From Chitinophagales bacterium (GTDB lineage: Bacteria > Bacteroidota > Bacteroidia > Chitinophagales > JADIYW01): a stretch of DNA of 46,914 nt. Position 1 is the first letter of the stretch; each line of letters begins with the position of its first letter. The notes beneath the pieces are model-generated. The model was not told where the DNA came from and did no database searches. It was given only the letters and a program-made list of their open reading frames with translations. The stretch spans positions 1 through 46,914 of the forward strand of contig JADKZZ010000069.1 in the NCBI GenBank assembly GCA_020848475.1. Reading direction: 5' to 3'. A program made the position numbers and the translations under genes. This document shows, piece after piece, positions 9,557 through 18,890 of this stretch.

Positions 9557-11452
9557 ATGTGTGGAATTGCAGGTGCATATTCATTTAAAAATAAATTAGT
9601 AGAACAACAATGTTTGCAAAATGCAGCGACTTCTTTAAATAAAAGAGGGCCAGACAATCAAAATTTTGTGACCATTGGCAAAGCTTCTTTAGTGCATGCT
9701 CGCCTTTCTATAATTGACACATCTGTAGCGGCCAACCAACCCATTTATGACATCACACAACGATATGCGATTATTTTCAATGGCGAAATTTTCAACTATC
9801 AGTCTGTTCGCGATGAGCTACTGCAAAAAGGTGTGCAGTTTAAAACACATTCTGATACAGAAGTTTTGCTGTATGCATACATACATTTTGGCGAATCTTT
9901 TTTGCATAAACTAAATGGTTTTTTTGCTTTTGCAATTCACGATAAACAAGAAGACACACTGTTTATCGCTTGTGATAGATTTGGCATCAAACCATTGTAT
10001 TATTATAGCGATGCTGACTTTTTTTTCTTTGGCTCAGAGTTGAAAAATATTTTGCAATTTCCTATCAAAAAAGAAATAGATTGGAGTGCGGTGAGTTTGT
10101 ATTTTCAAATGAATTACATTCCAGGAAAAAATGCCATTTTCAAAAATATTCAACGCTTAGAACCAGGTCAACAGCTCTCGATTCGCAACAACAATATAGA
10201 GAAAAAGAAATGGTATAATATTCCATACAACGCATTAAATGCGGAACAAAATCAACTTAGTTACGAAGAGCAAAAAAAGAAATTGCTCGTGCTGATGGAT
10301 GATTCTGTAAGGCTGCGCCTAATTGCTGATGTGCCGCTTGGAGCATTCTTAAGTGGCGGTATCGACTCATCTGTTGTAACAGCGATGGCGTCGCGACACA
10401 CGCCACATCTCAATACATTTTCTATTGGCTTCGAAAGCGATGCTTTTTTTGATGAAACACCATACGCTAATTTGGTGGCAAAACATTTTAAAACGAACCA
10501 TACCGTGTTTAAGCTAAAGAATGACGATTTGTTCGAAAGTTTACACGAGTTGTTAGATTATACAGACGAACCTTTTGCAGATTCCTCAGCATTATTGGTC
10601 AATATTTTATCAAGATTTACACGCCAACACGTCACTGTTGCACTATCTGGTGATGCTGGCGACGAGTTATTTGCTGGTTATAATAAGCACTATGGCGAAT
10701 GGCAAATGCGAAATAATAGTTGGCAAGCCAGCATAATACATCTGTTGCAGCCAGTTTGGGAAAAATTGCCTAAATCGAGAAGCGGAAATATTGCTAATAA
10801 AATTAGACAACTAGAACGTTTTGCAAAAGGCATGGATTTAAAACCTGCAGAGCGATGGTGGCAATGGTGTTGTATAAATGACACTAACTATGTAGAACAA
10901 TTGATTGGTGACAAAGCAGATTTGTCTATAACGGAAATGATAAAAATTCGACAGCAGTATGCATCATTGGTGCAGTATGATGGCACGCTCAATGATTGTT
11001 TATTGGCTGATGTCAACATGGTATTGCCATATGATATGCTCACCAAAGTGGATAGAATGAGTATGCGCAATTCCTTAGAAGTGCGTGTTCCGTTTCTAGA
11101 TTATAGAATTGTAGAATTTGCGTTTTCGCTACCTGTTTCTAGTAAAATAAATGGCAATATGAAAAAGAAAATCGTACAAGATGCATTTAGAGAAGTCTTG
11201 CCAAATGAATTATACAATCGACCTAAAAAAGGCTTCGAAGTGCCTTTGCTACAATGGTTCCGAACAGATTTAAAAGACAAGATACTGAATGATTGGTTAA
11301 GTGATGAATATATACAACAACAAGGCGTTTTTAATATAAACACGATACAACAATTAAAATTGCAATTATTTTCAAATAATCCAGGCGATGTGCACGCACA
11401 GATTTGGGCATTGATAGTGTTTCAAAATTTTTGGCGAAAATATATGGATTGA
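9557..11452 (+). CDS. asnB: Asparagine synthase (glutamine-hydrolysing)
   Basis: N-terminal MCGIAGAYSF with Cys2 glutaminase; synthetase motif LGAFLSGGIDSSVV. Confidence 0.95.
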   Translation: MCGIAGAYSFKNKLVEQQCLQNAATSLNKRGPDNQNFVTIGKASLVHARLSIIDTSVAANQPIYDITQRYAIIFNGEIFNYQSVRDELLQKGVQFKTHSDTEVLLYAYIHFGESFLHKLNGFFAFAIHDKQEDTLFIACDRFGIKPLYYYSDADFFFFGSELKNILQFPIKKEIDWSAVSLYFQMNYIPGKNAIFKNIQRLEPGQQLSIRNNNIEKKKWYNIPYNALNAEQNQLSYEEQKKKLLVLMDDSVRLRLIADVPLGAFLSGGIDSSVVTAMASRHTPHLNTFSIGFESDAFFDETPYANLVAKHFKTNHTVFKLKNDDLFESLHELLDYTDEPFADSSALLVNILSRFTRQHVTVALSGDAGDELFAGYNKHYGEWQMRNNSWQASIIHLLQPVWEKLPKSRSGNIANKIRQLERFAKGMDLKPAERWWQWCCINDTNYVEQLIGDKADLSITEMIKIRQQYASLVQYDGTLNDCLLADVNMVLPYDMLTKVDRMSMRNSLEVRVPFLDYRIVEFAFSLPVSSKINGNMKKKIVQDAFREVLPNELYNRPKKGFEVPLLQWFRTDLKDKILNDWLSDEYIQQQGVFNINTIQQLKLQLFSNNPGDVHAQIWALIVFQNFWRKYMD

Positions 11453-11487
11453 TGCAAAAACACATTTTATTTTTTGAGTGAAAAAAT

Positions 11488-11495
11488 TATCTTTG
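11488..11495 (+). promoter_or_regulatory. -7 element TATCTTTG just upstream of the likely true ATG of the GT4 gene
   Basis: TAnnTTTG match, 6 nt before the ATG at 11502 and inside the ORF-track extension. Confidence 0.4.
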
Positions 11496-11501
11496 AAAAA
11501 C

Positions 11502-12650
11502 ATGAGCAAGGCACTCAAAATAGGCATCGTAGCCAATACAGCATTCAATATTTATAATTTCAGATTAAGTTTAATTCTTGCATTAAAACAAGAAGGACAC
11601 CATGTGTTTGCAATCGCGCCTTATGATGACTATGTTCCATTGTTGAAAGAAAATAACATCGATTATATCGAAATAAAAAACCTGTCACGCAAAGGCACGA
11701 ACCCAATCACTGATTTAAAATTACTGAATGAGTTGCGGCGTCTGTATAAGTTGCATCAATTAGACGCTGTTTTGCAATACACCATCAAGCCTAATATTTA
11801 TGGAACATTGGCCGCGCGATTAACAAACACCATCGCAATTTGTACGGTAACTGGTTTAGGTTATACTTTTTTAAATAAAAGCACTGCAAGCAAAATAGCA
11901 CGTCGTTTATATCGATTCGCATTTTCCTTTGCGCATAAAGTCTTATTTCAAAATGAAGATGACCTTGCTGTTTTTGTGCAAAATAATTTAGTAGATAAAG
12001 CAAAAACACAAATAGTTCCAGGTTCGGGCATCGATGTCGAAAAATTTCAGCCACAGTTTTGTCTGAATATGCCATCTTCGCAATTACCTTTTACAAAAAC
12101 TAAGCATCAGATTAGCTTTTTATTGATAGCTCGTTTACTGAAAGATAAAGGTGTGTATGAATTTGTTGAAGCAGCAAAGCAAATGCTTCAGACCTCAACC
12201 CTTGCAACATTTCATCTGCTTGGCGATATTGATACCAATAATCCATCAGCAATCGATAAAGCAACGATTTCACAATGGGAAAATGAGGGCATCATAAAAT
12301 ATCATGGTTTTACAAAAGACACGCGACCATATATATGTGCTGCAGATTGTATTGTTTTGCCATCGTATCGCGAAGGCATGCCTCGCGTCATTTTAGAAAG
12401 TATGGCCATGGGAAAACCAAGTATCACGACAGATGCGCCAGGATGTAAAGATGCCATCGTACACCAAGTGAGTGGCTGGATTTGTAAAGCACAAGACACA
12501 AATTCCTTACGTGATGCCATGCAAATGTTTCTTGAACTTGACGAAGCAGCAAAATTAGAGATTGGCTTAAATGCCAGAAAAAGAGCGGAAGAAATATTTT
12601 CTACAACGGCAGTAAATTTGTTTTATATCAATTTACTCAAAAATCTATAG
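11502..12650 (+). CDS. Glycosyltransferase family 4 (polysaccharide/O-antigen biosynthesis)
   Basis: KIGIVANTAFNIYNFRLSLILALKQEGHHVFAIAPYDDY; GT-B C-terminal domain LLIARLLKDKGVYEFVEAAK...VLPSYREGMPRVILESMAMGKPSITTDAPGC. The track begins at a GTG (11478), but the homology-like region begins at ATG 11502. Confidence 0.9.
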   Translation: MSKALKIGIVANTAFNIYNFRLSLILALKQEGHHVFAIAPYDDYVPLLKENNIDYIEIKNLSRKGTNPITDLKLLNELRRLYKLHQLDAVLQYTIKPNIYGTLAARLTNTIAICTVTGLGYTFLNKSTASKIARRLYRFAFSFAHKVLFQNEDDLAVFVQNNLVDKAKTQIVPGSGIDVEKFQPQFCLNMPSSQLPFTKTKHQISFLLIARLLKDKGVYEFVEAAKQMLQTSTLATFHLLGDIDTNNPSAIDKATISQWENEGIIKYHGFTKDTRPYICAADCIVLPSYREGMPRVILESMAMGKPSITTDAPGCKDAIVHQVSGWICKAQDTNSLRDAMQMFLELDEAAKLEIGLNARKRAEEIFSTTAVNLFYINLLKNL

Positions 12651-12681
12651 TCAATTTTAACGTTATTTAAATAAAAAGCAT

Positions 12682-12689
12682 TAAATTTG
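12682..12689 (+). promoter_or_regulatory. -7 element TAAATTTG upstream of the MraY/WecA-like gene
   Basis: TAnnTTTG match 12 nt before ATG 12702. Confidence 0.35.
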
Positions 12690-12701
12690 TTAACACAACA
12701 T

Positions 12702-13826
12702 ATGCATAGCGACTTAATTAAAATTGTTTCTGCACTTCTGACTTCTTTCGTACTTACGTATATGTTTATACCTTCCATTATAAAGGTGGCCAACATTAAG
12801 CATCTTTTTGATACGCCTGGCGGTAGAAAATCACATGTGCAAGTCACTCCAACATTAGGAGGAATTGGAATTTTTGGCGGTTTTATGATAAGCCTTTGCT
12901 TGTTTTCTCAATTTTATCCAGGCAATGGTCTTCGATATATTTTAGCGGCTCTGTGTTTTACATTTATGTTGGGTGCAAAAGATGATATCGTAGAATTGGT
13001 CGCTTCTAAAAAATTTATCGGTCAAATATTTGCAGCGAGTATTGTTGTAATATTAGGTGACATCAGACTGACCAGCCTATATGGCATGTTTGGAATTTCA
13101 TATATTCACGATGTATTTAGCATTGTTCTATCTATTGTCACCATCATTTTTATTATCAATGCGTTCAATATTATTGATGGAATAAATTTGCTTGCAGGAA
13201 GTATTTCTATTGTAATGTCTTTAGCATTTGGCGCTTGGTTTTATTACTATGGCTTTTTTGATTATGCCATATTAGCGGCGGCAATGAGTGGTGCTGTGTT
13301 TGCATTTTTAAAATATAATTATACGCCAGCAAAAATATTTATGGGCGACTCAGGTAGCCTGAGCATCGGCTTAATGTCGGCTATATTGGCGATTCAGTTC
13401 ATAGAAAAAAATGAGATGATATTATTAAGCGGCAAGAGCGAAGGTTTTGAAATCGTGGCAGCTCCTGCTATGGCAATTGCCGTGCTGATAATTCCTGTAT
13501 ATGATACATTGCGAGTGTTTACGCTACGTATCATTAACAAAAAATCTCCATTTATGGCAGATAGAAACCATATTCACCATCGTCTAATAGATTTAGGCTT
13601 GACGCATATACAAGCAACATTTGTACTTATAGGCACTAATTTGTTTTTTATTGCTATAGCTTACTTTTTACAAGGTTGGGGAAATTTATACCTCATTCTA
13701 ACTGAGTTTCTATTGGCAACTGTGCTAACCTATGTCTTGTTTGCTATTCCATTAAAAAGAAATAATGACACACAGAAAATTAGCCATAAAAAAGTCAATT
13801 TGAAGTTGGAAACAAAAGCAGGATAA
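12702..13826 (+). CDS. Undecaprenyl-phosphate GlcNAc-1-P/sugar-1-P transferase, MraY/WecA family
   Basis: TPTLGGIGIFGGF, NAFNIIDGINLLAG, KIFMGDSGSLSIG, DRNHIHHRLIDLGLTH motifs. ORF open from TTG 12687; ATG at 12702. Confidence 0.92.
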   Translation: MHSDLIKIVSALLTSFVLTYMFIPSIIKVANIKHLFDTPGGRKSHVQVTPTLGGIGIFGGFMISLCLFSQFYPGNGLRYILAALCFTFMLGAKDDIVELVASKKFIGQIFAASIVVILGDIRLTSLYGMFGISYIHDVFSIVLSIVTIIFIINAFNIIDGINLLAGSISIVMSLAFGAWFYYYGFFDYAILAAAMSGAVFAFLKYNYTPAKIFMGDSGSLSIGLMSAILAIQFIEKNEMILLSGKSEGFEIVAAPAMAIAVLIIPVYDTLRVFTLRIINKKSPFMADRNHIHHRLIDLGLTHIQATFVLIGTNLFFIAIAYFLQGWGNLYLILTEFLLATVLTYVLFAIPLKRNNDTQKISHKKVNLKLETKAG

Positions 13827-13828
13827 GC

Positions 13829-14476
13829 TTATTTCAAATAAATTTGTTGTCGTTGTAATACAGCACAAAGTTCGCTAACCATCATCGCCGTTGCGCCCCA
13901 CAATACTTTCCCTTGAATATCATAATAAGGCGCCATTAAGGTTAATCCAAATGCACTTTTTATTGGTTTTTCTTTTATGACATTTGGCTCTAAAAATTGA
14001 TATAAAGGTACTTCTAAAACACCTGATACTTCTTGCTCTTCAGCAATTATTTTAGGTGCTTCATTGATGATGCCAACAAATGGATATACGATAAAATTGC
14101 TGGCTAACACATATACACTCGAAAGCGGACCAACAACGTCTATAATATTTGACTCTATGCCGATTTCTTCCTTGGTTTCGCGCAATGCAGCAGCTAAATT
14201 TGAAGGGTCACTCGACTCAATTTTACCACCAGGAAATGCAATCTGTCCACTGTGAACACCGTCGTAAATAGGTCGCTCTATAAACAAGATATGAGGAATA
14301 TTATTGACAGGATAGATTAAAGACATGACGGCACCTTTTCGCTTGTTCGGTAGTGCTGGTGCTTCTATTGATTTATTAACTTGCAAATAGGGTTTTAATG
14401 GCGCTTGTCCTTCTTTACCCGGCAATGGCAATGTAAGTGCACGTTGTAAATCATTTTTAAAATCTTGAAACATCAC
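13829..14476 (-). CDS. Nudix hydrolase, CoA-pyrophosphatase (NudL/NUDT7-like)
   Basis: HSGQIAFPGGKIESSDPSNLAAALRETKEEIGIE Nudix box with the CoA-pyrophosphatase GQxxFPGG signature. Confidence 0.88.
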   Translation of the reverse strand: MMFQDFKNDLQRALTLPLPGKEGQAPLKPYLQVNKSIEAPALPNKRKGAVMSLIYPVNNIPHILFIERPIYDGVHSGQIAFPGGKIESSDPSNLAAALRETKEEIGIESNIIDVVGPLSSVYVLASNFIVYPFVGIINEAPKIIAEEQEVSGVLEVPLYQFLEPNVIKEKPIKSAFGLTLMAPYYDIQGKVLWGATAMMVSELCAVLQRQQIYLK

Positions 14477-14627
14477 TCAAAAATATGAGTTCTATGTCGA
14501 AATTCAAATACAGTGCTATAAGTGTAGTTAATTTGAAAAAAATATGTTAAATCGTTTATAGATAAGCGTTAAAATTCACTAAAAATGCATAAATTTATAC
14601 ATTCGCAACTCACTTAAAAAAATCTAA

Positions 14628-15728
14628 ATGAAACGTCTTTTGTTAGTATCAGCTATAACAATATTTTTGTTTGGCTGTAAGAATAGTTCTGATAACAATG
14701 TTCCGGAAGAACCTTTGTCTAGAATTGCATTTGGTTCATGTTGTCATCAAAATTTAGGTGACAAAAAAATATTTGATAGAATATTGGAATTAAATCCACA
14801 ATTATATATTGCAGGTGGAGATAATATGTATGGCGATTTCTTTGCATTGGCACCTGGCACAAAAGAATATATGGAAGGTGCTTATCGTGGATTAGACGCC
14901 AGCCAATCATGGAAAAAATTGAGAGCCAGCGTTCCTATTATTGCTACTTGGGACGACCATGATACTGGCGAAAATGACGCAACAACTACCAATCCAGTTA
15001 AAGACATCGCAAAAGATTTATTTTTTAAATATTGGAATATACCAGAAAATGATCCACGTCGTTCTCGTCCAGATGGTGGAATTTATGGTTCTTATTATTA
15101 TAATGACGACGAACACAGAGTACAAGTGCTAATGTTGGATTTACGTTATAATCACTCGCCATACAAATCAAGTGGCCCAGCAGCAGCACTTAGCGGTTAT
15201 GATACGATGTTGTCTCCAAATGCTACCATTTTAGGTGCAACACAATGGACATGGTTAGAAGAAGAATTAAGAAAACCAGCAAAAGTAAGAATCATCATGT
15301 CTTCGTTGCAATTTAACTCTTTGTATGATGGTAGTGAGAATTGGGCAGTGTTACCATTAGAAAAACAAAAAATGTATGATTTAATCAAAAGCACAGGAGC
15401 AAACGGCGTGTTTTTCTTAAGTGGTGACGTACATTATTCTGAATTGACAAAAACGCAACCAGCTGGTATGTATCCAATTTATGACGTTACATCGAGCGGT
15501 ATCACGCATCACGAAGACAAAGTGTCTCCAAGAAATAACAGCATCAGAGTTGGAAAAGGTTGGCAATATGTAAACTTTGGTTTTATCGATATCGACTGGA
15601 AAGCATCACCGGTGTCAATAAAATTACAAGTGTTTGGCAACACAAATGGTTCTGGTCCAAATGGTACTTTAACACGTGACGATGCTAAAATTTCGCACAC
15701 TGTTACTTTAGATGAACTCAAATTTTAA
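14628..15728 (+). CDS. PhoD-type alkaline phosphatase/metallophosphatase lipoprotein
   Basis: Lipobox LFGCKNSS; IAFGSCCHQ, GGDNMYGDF, IATWDDHDTGENDA, FLSGDVHYSE motifs. Confidence 0.92.
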   Translation: MKRLLLVSAITIFLFGCKNSSDNNVPEEPLSRIAFGSCCHQNLGDKKIFDRILELNPQLYIAGGDNMYGDFFALAPGTKEYMEGAYRGLDASQSWKKLRASVPIIATWDDHDTGENDATTTNPVKDIAKDLFFKYWNIPENDPRRSRPDGGIYGSYYYNDDEHRVQVLMLDLRYNHSPYKSSGPAAALSGYDTMLSPNATILGATQWTWLEEELRKPAKVRIIMSSLQFNSLYDGSENWAVLPLEKQKMYDLIKSTGANGVFFLSGDVHYSELTKTQPAGMYPIYDVTSSGITHHEDKVSPRNNSIRVGKGWQYVNFGFIDIDWKASPVSIKLQVFGNTNGSGPNGTLTRDDAKISHTVTLDELKF

Positions 15729-15752
15729 TTAATTAATCATTACAATATAGAC

Positions 15753-15782
15753 AAAGAGGCATATCATGTGCCTCTTTTTTTT
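15753..15782 (+). terminator. Rho-independent terminator after the phoD-like gene
   Basis: AAAGAGGCA-(TATCATG)-TGCCTCTTT followed by a T run. Confidence 0.85.
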
Positions 15783-15793
15783 ATTTTTGAAGT

Positions 15794-16819
15794 ATGGATA
15801 TTTTTGAAAAGACAACTGCACTACTAAATGAAGTAAATGATGCGACAATCACTTCTGTCGAATCATTGGAGACTTTCCGCATTCGATTTTTAGGTACTAA
15901 AAATGTCTTAAAAGATATCTTTGGCGAAATAAAAAACGTGCCGAATGAACGAAAAAAAGAATTTGGCCAATTAGTCAATAGCGTAAAACAAGCAGCTGAA
16001 GAGAAATTTGCTATACATCAAGCACAATTACAAAGCAATACAGACGTGGCAGAAAATATCGACCTAAGTTTGCCTGGAGATATTACAACAACTGGTTCAA
16101 GGCATCCCATTCAATTGGTCAAAAATAGAATTATCGAAATATTTTCTAAGATTGGTTTTAATGTAGAAGAAGACCGAGAAATTGAAGATGATTGGCATAA
16201 TTTTACTGCATTAAATATGCCGGAAGATCATCCTGCGCGCGATATGCAGGATACTTTTTTTATTAATGTTAATCCAGATATCGTATTGCGCACGCATACT
16301 TCTTCTGTGCAAGTGCGTGTTATGGAAAACCAAAAACCACCCATCCGAATTTTATCACCTGGACGTGTATATAGAAATGAAACTATTTCAGCACGCTCAC
16401 ATTGTTTTTTCCATCAAGTAGAAGGTTTATATATCGATGAAAATGTTTCGTTCGCGGATTTACTACAAACCTTAGATTTCTTTGTAAAAGAACTTTTTGG
16501 GCAAGATATAAAAATAAAAGTAAGACCATCTTATTTTCCATTCACAGAGCCGAGTGCAGAAGTAGATGTTACTTGTTTTATATGTGGTGGCGGAGGCTGT
16601 AATGTCTGCAAACATAGCGGTTGGGTCGAAATATTAGGTTGTGGTATGGTAGATCCAAAAGTGTTGGAAAATTGCAATATCGACCCGAAAAAGTATGCGG
16701 GATTTGCCTTTGGTATGGGCGTTGAACGCATAACAATGTTGAAATATCAAATCAAAGACATCCGACTAATGTCTGAAAATGATACGCGATTTTTAGAGCA
16801 GTTTAAATCTGCGAGATAG
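15794..16819 (+). CDS. pheS: Phenylalanyl-tRNA synthetase alpha subunit
   Basis: GSRHPIQLVKNRIIEIFSKIGF, DTFFINVNPDIVLRTHTSSVQVRVM, GRVYRNETISARSHCFFHQVEGLYID, GFAFGMGVERITMLKY. Confidence 0.97.
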   Translation: MDIFEKTTALLNEVNDATITSVESLETFRIRFLGTKNVLKDIFGEIKNVPNERKKEFGQLVNSVKQAAEEKFAIHQAQLQSNTDVAENIDLSLPGDITTTGSRHPIQLVKNRIIEIFSKIGFNVEEDREIEDDWHNFTALNMPEDHPARDMQDTFFINVNPDIVLRTHTSSVQVRVMENQKPPIRILSPGRVYRNETISARSHCFFHQVEGLYIDENVSFADLLQTLDFFVKELFGQDIKIKVRPSYFPFTEPSAEVDVTCFICGGGGCNVCKHSGWVEILGCGMVDPKVLENCNIDPKKYAGFAFGMGVERITMLKYQIKDIRLMSENDTRFLEQFKSAR

Positions 16820-17146
16820 TTACAAGCTAAAGCTTTCGCCACAACTACATGTGCGGGCGGCATTCGGATTGTTGAAATAAAAGCCTTTGCCATTCAGGCC
16901 TTCCGAAAAATCTAATTCTGTGCCAAGTAGGTATAAAATACTTTTTGGATCGACAACAAGCTTGATGCCTTTGTCTTCAAATATTTCATCATTAGGCTGT
17001 GACTGATTGTCAAAATTCATATTATATGTCAAGCCACTACAACCACCACTGGTGACAGATACACGCACAAAATGCTCTGGCGTCAAGTGTTCATCTTGCC
17101 AAATTTTTAAGACACGTGCTTTTGCTTTTTCAGAAATAAATATCAT
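16820..17146 (-). CDS. A-type iron-sulfur cluster assembly/carrier protein (IscA/ErpA/HesB family)
   Basis: VTSGGCSGLTYNMNFD ... NPNAARTCSCGESFSL (conserved Cys and CxC tail). Confidence 0.93.
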   Translation of the reverse strand: MIFISEKAKARVLKIWQDEHLTPEHFVRVSVTSGGCSGLTYNMNFDNQSQPNDEIFEDKGIKLVVDPKSILYLLGTELDFSEGLNGKGFYFNNPNAARTCSCGESFSL

Positions 17147-17253
17147 GTATAAAATTAGAATTAGAAATTATTAATCTAGAAAATTCATTTATCTAAACAC
17201 ATTTTGTGTGTTAAAAGTTTAAATAGTCTAACACATAAAACATAGTAGATAGA

Positions 17254-18525
17254 TTACGAAATCATATCAAACTTCGTATAAGGCACCAAAGCTTTTGGTA
17301 TTTTAATACCATTTTCTGTTTGATGATTTTCTAATAAACTTGCTACGATGCGTGGCAATGCTAATGCACTTCCATTAAGTGTGTGTGCCAATGATTTTTT
17401 GTTGTCTGCATCTTTTGTTCTTAGCTTTAATCGATTGGCTTGGAAAGTTTCAAAATTTGAAACAGAACTTACTTCCAACCATCTTTGTTGTGCTGCTGAA
17501 TACACTTCAAAATCATAAGTTATTGCAGATGAAAACGTCATGTCGCCACCACATAAACGCAAAATTCGATAGGGCAATTCTAATGCTTGCAATAAACTTT
17601 CTACATGCTTAAGCATATCGTCTAATGCAGCATAGGATTGTTCTGGCTTTTCGATGCGCACGATTTCTACTTTATCGAATTGATGCAAACGATTTAAACC
17701 ACGCACATCTTTACCGTAGCTTCCTGCCTCTCGACGGAAACAGGGTGTGTAGCCAACATTTTTTATAGGTAAATTTTTCTCATCGATGATGACATCACGA
17801 TATAAATTAGTAATAGGCACTTCAGCGGTTGGAATAAGGTATAAATCGTCTTGTGTGATGTGATACATTTGGCCTTCTTTGTCAGGCAATTGTCCAGTGC
17901 CAAAACCAGAATCGCGGTTGACTACATGAGGCACTTGCACTTCTGCATAACCAGCTTCTATGGCTTTGTCCAAGAAAAAAGAAATAAGTGCACGTTGCAG
18001 TGCTGCGCCTTTTCCTTTATACACTGGAAAACCAGCGCCTGTGATTTTATTGCCTAATTCAAAATCTATTAAATCATATTTTTTTGTCAAATCCCAATGT
18101 GGTACTGCATTGATATGTAATTTTGGTAATTCGCCAACAGATTTTACGACTTCATTGTCTTCTGGCGTTTTCCCGGCAGGCACTATACTATTCGGAAAAT
18201 TTGGAAGCGTAACCAGTCGCTCATAAATTTGATTTTCTAAGTCGCTAACTTGTGCTTCCAGCAAGTCGGTATTGTCTTTTATTTGTGCAATATTCGATTT
18301 TAGTTGTTCTGCTGCTTCTTTTTTGCCTTCTTTCATCAGCGCGCCAATTTCTTTCGACAATGTATTGCGTTGTGACAACAAATCGTCAACTTGCGCTTTG
18401 ATTGTTTTACGTTGGTCGTCAAATGCAATTATTTCATCGACAAAATGAACATCTTTTATGTGTTTATGTGCTAAGCGTTCTTTGGCAAAGGCGGTGTCTT
18501 TTCGTAATTGTTCTAAAGTAAGCAT
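17254..18525 (-). CDS. serS: Seryl-tRNA synthetase
   Basis: N-terminal coiled-coil arm; LYLIPTAEVPITNLY; FRREAGSYGKDVRGLNRLHQFDKVE; class II motif 3 region NGSALALPRIVASLLENHQ. Confidence 0.97.
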   Translation of the reverse strand: MLTLEQLRKDTAFAKERLAHKHIKDVHFVDEIIAFDDQRKTIKAQVDDLLSQRNTLSKEIGALMKEGKKEAAEQLKSNIAQIKDNTDLLEAQVSDLENQIYERLVTLPNFPNSIVPAGKTPEDNEVVKSVGELPKLHINAVPHWDLTKKYDLIDFELGNKITGAGFPVYKGKGAALQRALISFFLDKAIEAGYAEVQVPHVVNRDSGFGTGQLPDKEGQMYHITQDDLYLIPTAEVPITNLYRDVIIDEKNLPIKNVGYTPCFRREAGSYGKDVRGLNRLHQFDKVEIVRIEKPEQSYAALDDMLKHVESLLQALELPYRILRLCGGDMTFSSAITYDFEVYSAAQQRWLEVSSVSNFETFQANRLKLRTKDADNKKSLAHTLNGSALALPRIVASLLENHQTENGIKIPKALVPYTKFDMIS

Positions 18526-18542
18526 TATTGTTTATTGTCTTG

Positions 18543-18550
18543 CAAAGATA
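18543..18550 (-). promoter_or_regulatory. -7 element TATCTTTG for serS
   Basis: Plus-strand CAAAGATA is TATCTTTG on the minus strand, 17 nt before the serS ATG. Confidence 0.5.
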
Positions 18551-18890
18551 GTTTTTAAGCATCTTGTATTTAATACTTCACCCTATAATTTGGTATTTTT
18601 TTAAAAAAAGTCCGATAAAAAGCATCGTTTTCATAAAATTTGTGTTACTTTGCGATATCAATCAATATTTCCTCGCGTTTTATTGAACAATCTCAAATCG
18701 AATTCAGAATCCGTAATTTTAATGCTTTCACATTTTACTTCAATTAAGTATAATTTTTATATGGTGATGTCATTTTTATTGAAATGCAATATGCAATTAG
18801 AACAAGATTACGGAAGATGAAATAGATATCAAATCAAAGCCAATCACCAATAAACCCACATTCAACAAACTTATTCTCAAAAAACAATAT

